Shown here: positions 25,243-37,038 of the stretch, one piece after another
How positions within the stretch are numbered: the stretch's first letter is position 1
Layout: every line of letters starts with the position of its first letter
DNA from: Epiperipatus broadwayi
Lineage: Eukaryota; Onychophora; Udeonychophora; Euonychophora; Peripatidae
DNA: 64,000 nucleotides
Direction: 5' to 3'
NCBI GenBank assembly: GCA_028023455.1
Contig: JAQFVV010000037.1
Coordinates: 498,001 to 562,000, forward strand
Notes under the pieces: model-generated
The model's input: the letters and a program-made list of their open reading frames with translations, nothing else
Told to the model about the DNA's origin: nothing
Databases searched by the model: none
Made by a program: the position numbers and the translations under genes

Positions 25243-26331
25243 AAAAAGAAGGTACTGGTTAATTAGACACGCACGCCGCTTGATTGCGTTGTTTGTGTGC
25301 TAAAACACATAAAAATGCTGTTTATGCGGCCCGAAGTTTATGGCCTATAGAACAGTGATGTTCTATTAGCAGTTGTGGGCCTATATTGTGTTGCACACAA
25401 ATATTACGGCCCACTGATGTGCTTCACGACACTATGCAAATGCCCATTTCACAGATTGCTACCGTATCATGTGAAGGTATATGGAATTCAACTGATCATA
25501 ACTCTTGTAATTTGCGTTCGATGTAATGATCTTACACCCTACTTGCCGTAGTATTACATATTAATAATTGTAAGCTCAACGCCACGCTTCCATGCACAGT
25601 GTGGAAGGTGAAAAAAATTTCAAAAGTGTAGAGACAAACAATTTTACAGAATTCAGCTAAAGTGATAAATTAAATGGCTGAGATTGCACGTTCTTTTGGA
25701 AATCAGAAGCTTGGTTTGATCAGACTACTGCATCTTTTGGACAATCCTTTGGATCGTCAAAAACATCAGTTTCCGACCCGGGACATTCCAGCATTATGTG
25801 CTGACTTTTAAATTCAATTGTTACGTTTTATAAAATAATGTTGGTTTGTAAATTGTTTACAAATACTTTGCGGAATGTCGGCTTGTAATGTTTATAATAG
25901 TGACTTTTTTTTTCAGATAAAGAGCATCTACGAGACAACTAAAATTGCATGTTGTTTCAGAAAATCATAATGTTAATTTGATCAGAGTACTGCATCTTTT
26001 GGTTACTGCATCTTTTGGACGATCTTTCAGGATCGACAAAAACATCGAACCCTGGCCCCACACATTCCAGCACTGCGCGCTGAAATTTGCAATGTAATTT
26101 AAAACTAAGTATTCCATTTTTAAAAATAATGTTGGTTCGTAAATTGTTTAAAACTAGTTTGAAAAATAATCAACAAGCGCTGAAATGTATAATGTAATTT
26201 TAAAATATAATCCATTTTAGAAAATAATGTTTTGCAACGAAAAGTTGGACCAGTAAACGGCATTTTTATGTGTTTTAGCACATAACGCCATCAAGCATCT
26301 TGCATGTCTAATCAACCACTACCAAAAAGAA
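25243..26331. mobile_element. Non-autonomous DNA transposon, 1,073 bp, 8-bp target duplication
   Basis: The element 25251-26323 begins GGTACTGGTTAATTAGAC and ends in the near-complement GTCTAATCAACCACTACC. The terminal inverted repeats run about 70-75 bp and include tgtgctaaaacacataaaaa. AAAAAGAA stands immediately outside both ends (25243-25250 and 26324-26331). Inside are two direct copies of about 110 bp (25690-25805 and 25960-26090; shared gatcaga(c/g)tactgcatctttt and ggatcg.caaaaacatc) and no transposase. An 8-bp duplication with GG... ends fits a Merlin-like or other 8-bp-TSD superfamily; the superfamily is not settled. Confidence 0.75.
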
Positions 26332-26583
26332 AAATATAATTTTTTTTCGGGAATTTAATAATTTAAAATTCTAAGCTGCCAATGCAAAACTCGTACCCAA
26401 TATATTTAAAATAGGCATTAGAAATTTATTCTATTCAAATATGTTAATAATAATGTTAAAACAAAATTTATATTAAAATGAGCTTGTACATAGTTAAGTG
26501 AAAACAATTTTTGCTTTCTATTTGGATATGTTCTTTGCTTGTAACTTGGAGTTATTTTTTTTTTTTATCAACATGCGAGACAG

Positions 26584-26697
26584 GCTTCTTGTAGAACGTC
26601 TTCTTCATACTTGCTTGGTGCCATACCAGTTGGAGTCTGCAGAACGCATGAAAAAGTTATACCACCTGTATGCCACAGTGGATGAACCAGCTATAAA
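26584..26697 (+). CDS. pds5: pds5 exon f (114 nt, phase 2/2)
   Basis: The acceptor is the AG at 26582-26583. An earlier AG at 26578-26579 would shift the frame. Joined to exon e it gives EDK|LLVERLL, matching vertebrate DDKLLVEKIF. The exon continues HTCLVPYQLESAERMKKLYH and ends LYATVDEPAI plus two bases of Lys. An ATG at 26572 within the poly-T flank opens a longer frame, but that is not the start of translation. Confidence 0.94.
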
Positions 26698-26796
26698 GTG
26701 AGTAAATGTAATAGCTTTTTGTAGTTTTCCGGTTAATTTAATTTAACTAATTTATCTTTTTTTTCTTTTTTTTTTTTTTTTTGTTCGGCTATGTAG
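26698..26796 (+). other. Short intron (99 nt)
   Basis: The only short intron in the window, with gtgagt donor, poly-T tract and atgtag acceptor. It precedes the 33-nt exon g. Confidence 0.9.
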
Positions 26797-26829
26797 GGCA
26801 TTTAATGAATTGCTCAAATGTCAAAATGT
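26797..26829 (+). CDS. pds5: pds5 exon g, 33-nt micro-exon (phase 2/2)
   Basis: Only 33 nt long, between a 99-nt intron (26698-26796, pyrimidine-rich to atgtag) and a gtaagt donor. It supplies the end of a Lys codon and AFNELLKCQN plus two bases of Val. The family has KALNEMWKCQN(M/L) here, so the exon is real in spite of its size. It keeps phase on both sides; its loss would remove 11 residues without a frameshift. Confidence 0.92.
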
Positions 26830-29250
26830 GTAAGTATTATTTTTATATATATACAAAAATTGTTTTGTAATTTTATAATTATAAAAAAAAAAAGTGTGTT
26901 TACATTTTCAATTTTTTTAAAAATAATAAAATTAATTTTAATAATATAATATGAATATTACCAAACTAGCTAAATATTTTAAGTTTTTCTCACATATATT
27001 GGATTCTTTTTTTATATATTGATCATGTTGATAATTGAGATGTGCTGAAAACTTTTTAATTGCACCTCTGATTTGCAGCAGGAAAAAAAAAGTTTGTGTT
27101 TTAATAATACAATCAATTCAAAATACTTATAGTTCTCATAAACTTTATAATTGATAGTGCAGCTGTGGATGGTAAAGAAAAGAGTGTTATAACGTGTTTT
27201 GTAGCTATTGCTGTTTTATCCTTTATACATTTATTTACCAACCAATAATTGAATATCTAAGTGGATTGTTTAATGAGCCTAGTTTTAACATGAAAAAAAT
27301 CTTGGAAATTTACTTGACATGAATTTAAAACTCCCAAGTCATTGTGCGGCAAGTGAATGGCTGCTCTTATTTGTCAGTTTGAAGCTAGTGAGTTATTTAA
27401 ATCCTAATTGAAGATGATCTATTGCCCTTACCCCATCCCCAATCATTATATATTAAATTATTTTGAATATTTTTTGGTACATTTTTTTTTTTTTGTTGTT
27501 CTAAATGTAATGTGTTTGAAACTTTTCAATTGCTTTTTTATTTTATTATTAGGTAAATTATATTTAGATTATCAAGTATTGCTTTTTAAAAGAAATGGAT
27601 TTTATGTGTATGAGTGAGCCTTTAAATTTATTTTTCATTTGACATATTTGGCATGAAAATATTATTTATAAATTTAGTAAATGCAGACTGTTGTATGTTT
27701 ATTTGAAGCTAATGCCAAGTATCAAAGAATAATAATTACTGCATATGCAAGTCGCAATAATTTATTAAAGGGTGATTGATATTATTAAGGTGAAAAATTA
27801 AAAATATATATGCCCTGCAAGTTGCAAGTGCTAATATTTTTATCTAAATAAACTTATTTTTAAAACATTTGCTAGATTGAAGTAAATAAGTCAAAAGATA
27901 AAAATGACTAAATTATTATGGGTTGTCAAATAACCAACATGAAAATTTTTTTTATTAGTTCTGTTTATAAAGAATTATCTTTTCAATGGGAAGATTCTTC
28001 TCAAAATTGTGTGCTTCTTTTCTTCAATAAGTCTGCCTCAGAATTGCTGCTGGCCACTTTTTTATTTCAGTTAGAACAGATGATAAAACATTAAGCGAGC
28101 GTCAGTATTTTTTCAGACATCAAAAATATAGAGAGAGATAATATATAAACTTTTGAACAATATTAAATAAATACTAGTTTTATCATTCTTTCTTACGATG
28201 GACCTCTAGTAAAAAAATACTTTCTGTTTCTAGATAGTGTCAATAAATAACCAAAGAAGAAAGTAAGTCACTAAATAAAACAATTTCTTTTGACACAAAA
28301 ATAAAAATATTATATGCAATATTTATAGACTTTTTTGGTCTTAAAGATCTCGCTGAATATTTTCAATATAAGTTTTCATAGTCAGTCAAATAGTTCTCTC
28401 TTACATCATCTATCATTTGACCAGAAGCATATCATGTGTGGTTATGATCCAAAAAGACTTATCAAGCAGTTTTTTTTTTTTTTGAAACATGATAGTAAAA
28501 TTGCTATGATTTGGACAGTCATATTATTGTACTGACATCCAGTCTTAACTTCATAAATACATCATAACTATGGATTTTTGGGAATCTGGTTTATTTCATA
28601 ATGTAAACATATTTTTAGATAACAATCTTGCCTTTCAAAATGATAGTTTCTAACTCATGTGATGAACATGGACTGATATTACCCATTTTGGCCTACACAA
28701 TTCTTTAATTCAAATCCTTTTTATAAAAATGATCTCTGTTTTAATAAAGATATTTGAGAAAGATTTATCAAAATTCTTTTTTGTAATATTCCAACTATTT
28801 TTAAATAATTAATGTTTATATAATTATATTTCTTATTATATTGTCATTAATATTTATTATATAATTAATTTTTATTGAAATTCATCTTATGAATTATTAT
28901 AATTAAAAGCATTTATGTCTCTTTATTTGCTTATTTTTTAACTAAGACATAAGATGTTATATAATAGCAAATTCTTAGCTACATAATGAAGTAATAAAGG
29001 GCTATTTAAGATTAAATGAAGTGGACTTCGTTTTTAGTGAAGGAACTCAAACATTTAAGACGAAAATGTTTTTACAATATACAAATTTGATAGATAAACA
29101 ATTTATTTTATATATATATAAGAAACAATAAATGTATAGAGAATGTTTTAAAGGTACATAATTATGAAGAAAAGGAATAGAGGATAAATATGTTGATTTA
29201 GAAAAAGAAAAAAAATTAAGACTTGTGGAAAATGATATAAAATTATATAG

Positions 29251-29540
29251 AAATATGTAAGAGTTAAATACGCTTGACACATATAGTGAAATTAAATTCT
29301 TAGTTGGAATAATTATTTAGCAAGAGATATAAATGCAATAAACAGAAAAGATACATGCTTTTCTATTTCAAAAAGATGGACTATGTGAATGAGCTTGCAT
29401 AGATTTGCATAAATTATTATAGTTGAAGGCTATGAATATGGAGAAGAAATCTCTGAAAGCACTTAGCCGTGAGAAATAATTATTCCAACTAAGAATTTAA
29501 TTTCATTATATGCGTCAAGCATATTAACTCTTACATATTT
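29251..29540. repeat. Inverted repeat, 68-bp arms
   Basis: Arms 29251-29318 and 29473-29540 are over 90% reverse-complementary (aaatatgtaagagttaa ... ggaataattattt). The inner 154 nt are unique. Surrounding DNA 28905-28975 and 30100-30165 carries a short direct repeat (tttaactaaga.ataagatgtta), which may mark the limits of a larger 1.2-kb insertion. Nothing coding is recognised between 26830 and 30322. Confidence 0.7.
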
Positions 29541-30322
29541 ACTAATGGTGAAAGAAATTTGAAATTATATAGAAATATGAAACAATATACATTAATATTA
29601 AAGTGATTTGTAAAAAAGGCAAAAATAGAATAAGGATTAGGATTATAGATATAATTGATATGGGGACAGGTGAGATTGTGTTGAATATTTATTTTTGAAA
29701 TGGAAGATATTGAAAAAAGGTTTGGAATAAATTTCTTGGTGATCAGAAGCAATTTAAAAGTTGAAAATTAATAAAAGAGATATAGATTTTATGATTTTTT
29801 TGTTAAAGCTGTTGGAGAATATAAAGACAAGAAAATGAAACTATCGAAACATATTTTATTAAAATAGAATGAATATTTAAGAAAATGAACCAGGGTTAAA
29901 AAAAATAAATAGGTAATAAGAAGTAAAAAGTAGATGAGCTCACCAAGGTAAATAATGTAGGAAAGAATATTTAACTTGATTAATAGAATTTCTGGACACA
30001 TAGCTTATGGTGCAGAAACTTCTGACTGTTTAAGAAATTTTACATTAATATAAAATAAAGCGCAATTATATATTGCATAATTGATTATAAATTACAGTAA
30101 AGTACATTTAAGCTCCTTGTATTAGCTCATTATTTAACTAAGATATAAGATGTTACATAGCGGTCAAGTAATGTGAAGTATAAGAATAGTAGGCGTTACA
30201 TTTAATAATTATGTATTTTTTTATCTTTTACACTTTAAAATAAAGCATCTATGTAGTACAAATAAAATTCAAACCTATTCTAATTTATGGTTAATAATGT
30301 TGAATTCTTTTTTTATTTTTAG

Positions 30323-30417
30323 TATTCGAAATTTGGTCAACAATTTATTAGAACTTCATAATGACCATAGTAATGATAGAGAGAAGCTTATGAACTCTAA
30401 AATTGCCATCCTTTCAA
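30323..30417 (+). CDS. pds5: pds5 exon h (95 nt, phase 2/1)
   Basis: Acceptor tttttag, donor gtaagt. Reads (V)IRNLVNNLLELHNDHSNDRE followed by KLMNSKIAILS and one base of a Lys codon. It corresponds to LR.HVRELLDLHKQ......KLM.IAKNLP in vertebrate PDS5. The exon is less conserved than its neighbours, as it is in other animals. Identity is fixed by phase and position. Confidence 0.9.
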
Positions 30418-30537
30418 GTAAGTGTAGTAAGAAGAATATTTTATATCTTTTTCCCTGACATCTCTTCCAAAATGAACAGTTAGTACTTTGCTTTAAAATA
30501 TTTAAAGATTATTTCAGATAGACTATTGCTTTGCATA

Positions 30538-30625
30538 TTTGATCAGTGGTAAAATGACTGATTCCAGAATTCAAGGTCCATTGATCTCAATCCAGTTCTG
30601 CCACTTCTAATTATTTTGATTTTTT
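30538..30625 (+). repeat. SINE-like fragment
   Basis: Fourth copy of the scattered family seen at 19.8-21.8 kb: cagtggtaaaatgactgatt, aattcaaggtcc and ctgccacttcta, then a poly-T tract. tRNA-derived origin is a guess. Confidence 0.4.
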
Positions 30626-32041
30626 TTTTTTTTTTAATGTACTCTCTGTCCTTACGTATAGATTTCAGTCTTTCCTTGTGAAAAATTGTCAGTATTTAAA
30701 TTTTATCCTCCACTCTTTCATTTAGTAAATAAAAAAAATCATGATATTATGCATTCAATAAACAATTAGGATGACTGTAAATTCTAAATCCTCCCCACCC
30801 AATATCAAATAATATATATATATATAATTTTATCAGCTTTTTATTAGTTATAAAATAAAAATCTAAAAAATTTATTAACTATATTGATTTTTTTTTTTTT
30901 TTTTGGTTAAGTTATTTAAAAAAAAAAAATTATTATATTTTATGAAAATTTATTTTTAATTCAGTTATATTTTTAAAATGGAATTTAAATTTAAGTAAAT
31001 TTTCAGCAAATAATTTAATGTTATTTACAGGCCATTTTTATGTGTAATGATTATTTTAAAAAAAGAAAAATATAAAAATAATTCTTTGAAAGCAGTTTTT
31101 ATAAGAAATAATGTTTTTGCCTAATGGTTTTTACTACATTTCATGAGTTTATCATTTAAAAAAACTTAACATGGTATATTTATAAAGCTAAAAAAGAAAA
31201 TAATTATTTTAGTAGAATATTATTAAAAACTTGAATTTTAATGTATTCTTTTATGAATAGATATTGCAATAATTTGTTTTTGCTGCAATGAATTTATACA
31301 AACATAAATTGCGAGAGAAAAAATTTAATTCTTTAAGAATCATAAAACTTTCAAGTTATCCTTTAGAATGTCATTAAACCTATTTTTTTGTTTTTTAGCA
31401 AGTAATGTAATGTATGTGATATTAATAATCTATAATCATAAAATATGTTTTCAACAAAAATAAAATTAAATATAAAGAAACATGCTTTATACTTTTTAAG
31501 TAATATTTTTTTTTTGGAAAAGTTTTAATGTATTCCATGAAATTTATCTCAAAATTTTTTTTCCCATAAAACAATGTTGAATATTTGTGAAATTCTATTT
31601 GAAAAAAGCTTATTTTATAATATTAAAAACTTAGTGATGTTTAGTATTTTTTTAATGATGCTAAACAGCAAAATTAATTTTTGTTGTATTAAAATGAATC
31701 ATAAAAGCATGCAAGAGTGTGTTTTTTATTATCAAAATGATTGTTGTTATTTATTCAATAATTATAATTTTTTTTTTTAGAAAAACGATTAGAACTTATA
31801 TATCGTCTTTTAAAATTATGATAATTTATATTTTTTAATAGTAATAAGAGATACACTTTTTTTCAGCCCAAGCAAATAAATAAAACACTTTTTTAATCCA
31901 AATAAATAAAATTATGGATATAAAACAATATTATAATTGTTTTTATCTTAAATGAATTTAATAAGTGAATATATATAATTATTTATCATATATTTTATAG
32001 ATTGTGGTATAAAAAAGATTATTATTAGTAGATTAAAATTT

Positions 32042-32395
32042 TAATTAATAATTTGTAAAATGCATACTCATTACATAAGTAATATATATTAAGGCGCCTA
32101 AAATGTGATAGTAGGGACCTCTACACTTTAAAAGATAAGAGCGGCCACTTAGCTTTACCCTAATTTTTAAATATATAGGTGAATCGAATGCATTTTGATC
32201 TGACAGCGTGAAACTATTAAATACTTCACTGATTAAGTCATCAATTTCTATACAATCTAACACACGCAAAATCTTTCAGTTTACAACGAGTCAGTGTGAA
32301 GTTCTTATAATTAGAAATCTTTTAAAATAATTTAAAGTTGTAATTAATAATTTGTAAAGCGCATACTCATTACATAAGTAATATATATTATTAAA
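32042..32395 (+). repeat. 55-bp direct repeats flanking a 245-bp unit
   Basis: taattaataatttgtaaa..gcatactcattacataagtaatatatatta stands at about 32041-32092 and 32340-32391 with only a couple of differences. The intervening segment is richer in GC and unrelated to its neighbours. It may be an insertion bounded by terminal direct repeats. Confidence 0.6.
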
Positions 32396-32467
32396 ATTTT
32401 AAATATATTTATTAAATATGCTAAATTTTACTATATTAGCCCTACTGTATAAATATTACCCCCCCAA

Positions 32468-32737
32468 TACAGGCAGTCCTCTACTTCCATACATTCTACT
32501 TTTGTACAATTTGAAGGGCAATACAAAAAGAAGAGTGTGTCTCTTGATAAATTTATAAGGAAAACACCAGATATTAGTCAGTAAAATGTTATATATATGC
32601 TAACACACCTCAATAAAAAATAAATATTTTAAAAACACTTTTTGATGGGTTTTTTTACAATGCTCTACTTTTGTACATTTCAATTTTTGTACATGTTTAA
32701 GGAAAGAATTAAGTACAAAAATCAAGGACTGCCTATA
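32468..32737. mobile_element. 266-bp pogo/Tigger-like MITE with TA duplication
   Basis: Starts CAGGCAGTCC at 32470 and ends GGACTGCCTA at 32735, with TA on both sides (32468-32469 and 32736-32737). CAGGCAGTCC-type ends and a TA target are typical of pogo/Tigger members of the Tc1/mariner superfamily. The inverted similarity continues as ttttgtac a few bases further in. No transposase. Confidence 0.65.
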
Positions 32738-33810
32738 TTATTACATTTAACTCATATCTATGCAATATTGCGTATTCTTAAATCATACATAACCTTCAAT
32801 ATATATATAAGTTGGAATATACACAATATTTATATGAATAAGAAATTTCAAAAGCTAAACTAGTTTTGTTTAATTCTGAATCTGATATAATTTATTTATA
32901 TTAGATTTAATTTGAATTGAATTGAACTTTTGTAAAAAAAAAACCATTTGCTTATTTTTTTAATATAATTCCAGGATTTGATATATTTTAACATTTTTAT
33001 GGCCATATTTCAATTATTGCTTTTTCTATAAATAATAGATCTATTCTTTATGTTTTTCTTGAGCTTTTTATCATGTATTTGATATATATTATTGTAGTTT
33101 TCATACTTTGATAGATTATTTCTGTTTTATTAGTAAAGTGATTTTTCATCATTCATAAATTGTCTGCCCCCCCCCACCCCAATTAGTAATATAATACAAA
33201 ATCGAAATACTGATGATATTATACGTTAACTAAGTCTAATTATATATTCAAATATTTTCAGATTATTTTATATATTTTCTGAAGAAGTGTAACTAGAATA
33301 TATTAAGACTTCCCATTAGTGACAATTTTATTTTGAGTATTACAGAAATAAAAAGTTATGTAAAAACCAATTTCATTAGAAAGGTATAGTAGAAAAATAG
33401 AATACATTGGAAAACTATAATTAGTAATAGTGTGGAAGCATTTCAGAAAGTTTACTGCAGAAGTTAAAAGATAGAATCACAAATAATCAACCCACATGTT
33501 TTATATGAGAATTGTTTCTATCTTTCATCTGTGTTCTCTATATCTGCCTATTTATTTTTCTAACTTGTTCTATCTATCTTTATTAAAATAGTAAAAAATT
33601 TTAATCAAAAAGTTATTATTAGTTTTACCCATTTATTGAAATATTGGTATTTCAAATAACAATACTAATTTAATTCATTCAAAATCATTTGTGCATATAT
33701 TTGCTCAGTGCATTTTTTGCATTTCTGTATTGACATAGCAATGTTACACTTTGCATAATTTGATGCCATAGTATCTCATATAGTTAATTTTTTTATTAAT
33801 TTTTAAAATT

Positions 33811-34290
33811 AAAACAGGCAAAACTCTCCATACAGTAGTGACACTCAGAACAAACCAAAGTAATAAATGGATGCCAGAAGGCTTGTGCATAAAATCCCTA
33901 TCTAGTGCCTACTCATGCAATATCCCTAGACTAGTTTCTAGCTTGTGGCTTTCGTCAGTGAGGAGCCTTGGATCTGAGAGCACTGCACCTAAATCTTAGG
34001 ATTTAATGCAATCCTCCAGCAAACACTTTTTATCTACTTAACTACAAAACTATGAGAATAAAATTGCAAACCCAATATTTTCAATCCAAGCTCATTAGCT
34101 TATATAATCATATAGGTCTGAACTCAGTTCAGTACCCATACATTTTGGTGTCTGGTTCTTCAATAACCATAGCCACTACTATCCTATTAGGGCAGGATTG
34201 GTATTAAACACCACATGATCACCATTTCTTATGCTTGCTCAAAACTGTTATTAAAACAGGCAAAACTCTTTCATACAGAAGTGCCACTCG
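33811..34290 (-). repeat. Hammerhead-repeat family, one unit plus part of a tandem second unit
   Basis: The landmark aaaacaggcaaaactc occurs at 33811 and at 34253, a period of 442 bp, in the same (minus) orientation. The first unit is nearly complete (HHR core, gagctc-type flank, ctgaactcagttcag, accaccatgatc region). The second unit stops before its ribozyme core. Confidence 0.8.
33915..33973 (-). ncRNA. Hammerhead ribozyme-like motif with compensatory stem II change
   Basis: Read on the minus strand, CTGACGA is 33958-33952 and GAAA is 33938-33935. Stem II is AGC (33950-33948) with GCT (33942-33940) around a CACAA loop. The copy at 52.9 kb has GGC/GCC at the same place, so the pair changed on both sides. 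GTC is 33931-33929. Inner stem I has one mismatch (C-A) and outer stem I one mismatch (ATCCAA against TTGCAT). Confidence 0.55.
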
Positions 34291-35164
34291 GTGCAATCCT
34301 GCCTAATAGTATAGTGGTTAACTTTTTCAATATGCAGCCTGATGCCTCTTACATTTCAGCATTTCTGACGGTTTTTTTTTTTTTGGTCTCTTACATCAAC
34401 ATAAAATATATGATAAAATGATTATTATTTATCAGAAAATAACAAATTTGACTTCATTTGATAGATATTTGTGTTTACTACTGAAATAAATTTTAAATGT
34501 TCACATTTTGTTTCTATAAATATTAAAAAATGAGTTCGCAGTAAAAACAAAGACATTACACGTCATCATTTCTAGAAAGATTATTTTCAGTTTATAAAAT
34601 CAACTAAATTTTTTTAATTCTGATTATTTTTAACACATCGAAACAAATAATTATTTATTTCTTTTATATCTAACGAATTATGCTTTAAAAGTTTAAATTT
34701 TTTGAATATTTATTGCAAAATTGCGATATCTTCTTACTCATAAATAAAAAGTAGATCGTTTACATCAAAGTTAGCTGCTAATATAATGTTATATTTTTGA
34801 AAATAAAGTATTTCAAATCAAAATAAGTTATTAATAATTTATATTTCTTGATATCTAATAAATATAGTATAAATTATTTTTAAAAAGTTATCTAAAACCA
34901 TAATAAATTCGCAAATAAACAAGTTTTTGCGTCATTGAAAATTTTAAATGCTGAACGTTTTACAGCCATGGCAACACAATGACTGAACATGTCAGGGCGG
35001 GGCTTATGTCTATTGTAAGAGCGGGAATTTTGAATTTCGTGCCTTTTACACAAAATTTTCGAGGGAAAAGTTTATTATAATAAAATATACCGTTTTGTAC
35101 ACATTTTAATGTATAATACGAAAAAATTCATCAGTGGGCGAATTGGCCAAAAGACTAAATAATT

Positions 35165-35565
35165 CGTCTCAATCGATGGTTGGGTTAAAGAACCAGACAC
35201 CAAAATGTATGGGTACTGATCTGAGTTCAGATCTATATGACTATATAAGCTAAATATTATTGTGTTTTCAATTTTATTCATAGTTTTGTAGTTAAATAGA
35301 GATAAAAGATGGCTGCTGGAGGGTTGCATTAGATCCTAAGAGCTAGGTGCAGTCCTCTCAAAACCAAGACTCCTCACTCACGAAAGCTAGAATCTAGTCT
35401 CGGGATATTGAATGATAAGCACTAGATAGGGATTTTATGCACAAGCCTTCTGGCATCCATTGATTACTCAGGCTTGCACTGTGGCACTACTGTATGGAGT
35501 ATTTTGCCTGTTTTAATAACAGTTATGAGCAAGCATAAGAAATGGTGATCATGTGATGTTTAATT
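35165..35565 (+). repeat. Hammerhead-repeat family, near-full unit in opposite orientation, ribozyme destroyed
   Basis: Runs from gaaccagacaccaaaatgta to gtgatcatgtgatgttta. It is inverted relative to the unit at 33811-34250, with about 0.9 kb between them. The ribozyme core reads CTCACGA (invariant G lost) and the stem II loop has been shortened, so it cannot form the fold. The 34.3-35.1 kb spacer is AT-rich and holds no recognised feature. Confidence 0.8.
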
Positions 35566-37038
35566 TTTAAAATTACGAGTGATTATAACCTTTTTTAAAA
35601 AAAAATGTATGAAGAGTTTTTAAAACCTTTTATATGAGTAAACTTTATATGTTGTTTATTATTTATTTTATAAATTTCATGCTATTTCTAAATACACAAT
35701 TGATAAATTATTATGTTTCACTTTGAAATGTTTTTTTTTTTTTGTAAAAAGTATAAGCCTTGAATTTTTTATTTTTTCATCAAATACTTGGGATCCAAAA
35801 CAATTTCATTAGAAAAAATGATTATAATTTTTTGCTTATATAAAAAGAAAACCTTTTGAAATATTGTAGATGTAAACATGTGCTTGAATGGCAATCATCT
35901 TGTAAAACAATTTTTGTTTTCTATTGCAATACATTAAGAAAATGCAAAAGCTGAGAATAAAGCATCTTAAAATTGAGTAGACCATTTATATGTATACTTT
36001 TTGATGTCAGTAAATTTTTTTCCAGCATACTGTAAACTATTTTTTATATTTACCCCAATTTATTATCAGTATACATATGATTATGGAATGGAATGTTGTT
36101 GAGTGAATTGCTGCTTTCGTAGTAGATGTGAAATATATGCTATGAGAGTTGTAATATTTTGTTTATATTTTCCTTTATTGTAAATTAAAATAATTAACAC
36201 TAAATTTACTGGTAAAATAATAAAATGTAGATTCAGGACTGTCTTTAATATTTAGTTATGGTGGTAGCTATCATTGAGTTCATAGTGATTTTTAACTCAA
36301 TGAGTAAATCTCATAATTGAAACGTAAAGAGAAAAATAAATGACGTTAAAATTTAATGATAAACTAGAAATCTTAAAGTAAATGAACATGACATAAACTT
36401 ACAGAAATAGTTCCTCTCATTTATCACTGTAATAATAGTTAATGGTTATGATAATTGACTAAATTTGTTTTATATTCAATGGTTTTACAAGTTAATAAGA
36501 AAATTTTAGGACAATCTTCTTATATTTCATAAACTTGAATCTTGTAAGGCAATAGTAGTAGAAAGAAAGAAAGAAAAAAAAAAACAACTTTGAACATTAG
36601 TTTACTTGATCAAGAAGTATAAAATGAAATTATATTTTGAAGCAGTTTGACTATTGGAAAAGGAAGTGTAATTGATATATTGTTAGTAAATATAAATTAT
36701 TGCAAAAGAATGAAATATTTTTGCTGTTTGCATTCCCATATATTCACTTATTCATTTTTTATCTGCATTATTTATGAATTGTGTTTAGTTTGAATATTCG
36801 TACTGCATATAACAAGGTATTGGTTTTACAGGCACATGATAAAGTTGCATCCTTTATTATTATTTTTTTTATTCTCAGAGTTTGTGATTTATAAAAATAA
36901 CAGCTTTATTCAAGGTTTCATTATTCAGATTTTGTTGTAAATAGATTTAGTGATATTTTTTATATGTATTTTATTATTTTAAAATAAATTTATTATAAAG
37001 AAGTATCAGTATAATGGTGTCTACAAATATATATATAT

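Noticed and set aside
26572-26583. ATG at 26572 as a translation start of a short protein
   Set aside because: The frame is that of pds5 exon f extended into the acceptor tract. Phase and family alignment require the splice at 26583/26584.
29047-30001. Three minus-strand open frames rich in F, I, Y and L
   Set aside because: Composition follows from AT-rich DNA; no family motif; the region is an inverted-repeat insertion.
35350-35412. Intact hammerhead in the 35.2-kb unit
   Set aside because: Core reads CTCACGA, stem II loop is shortened and the GAAA is altered; the fold is not possible.
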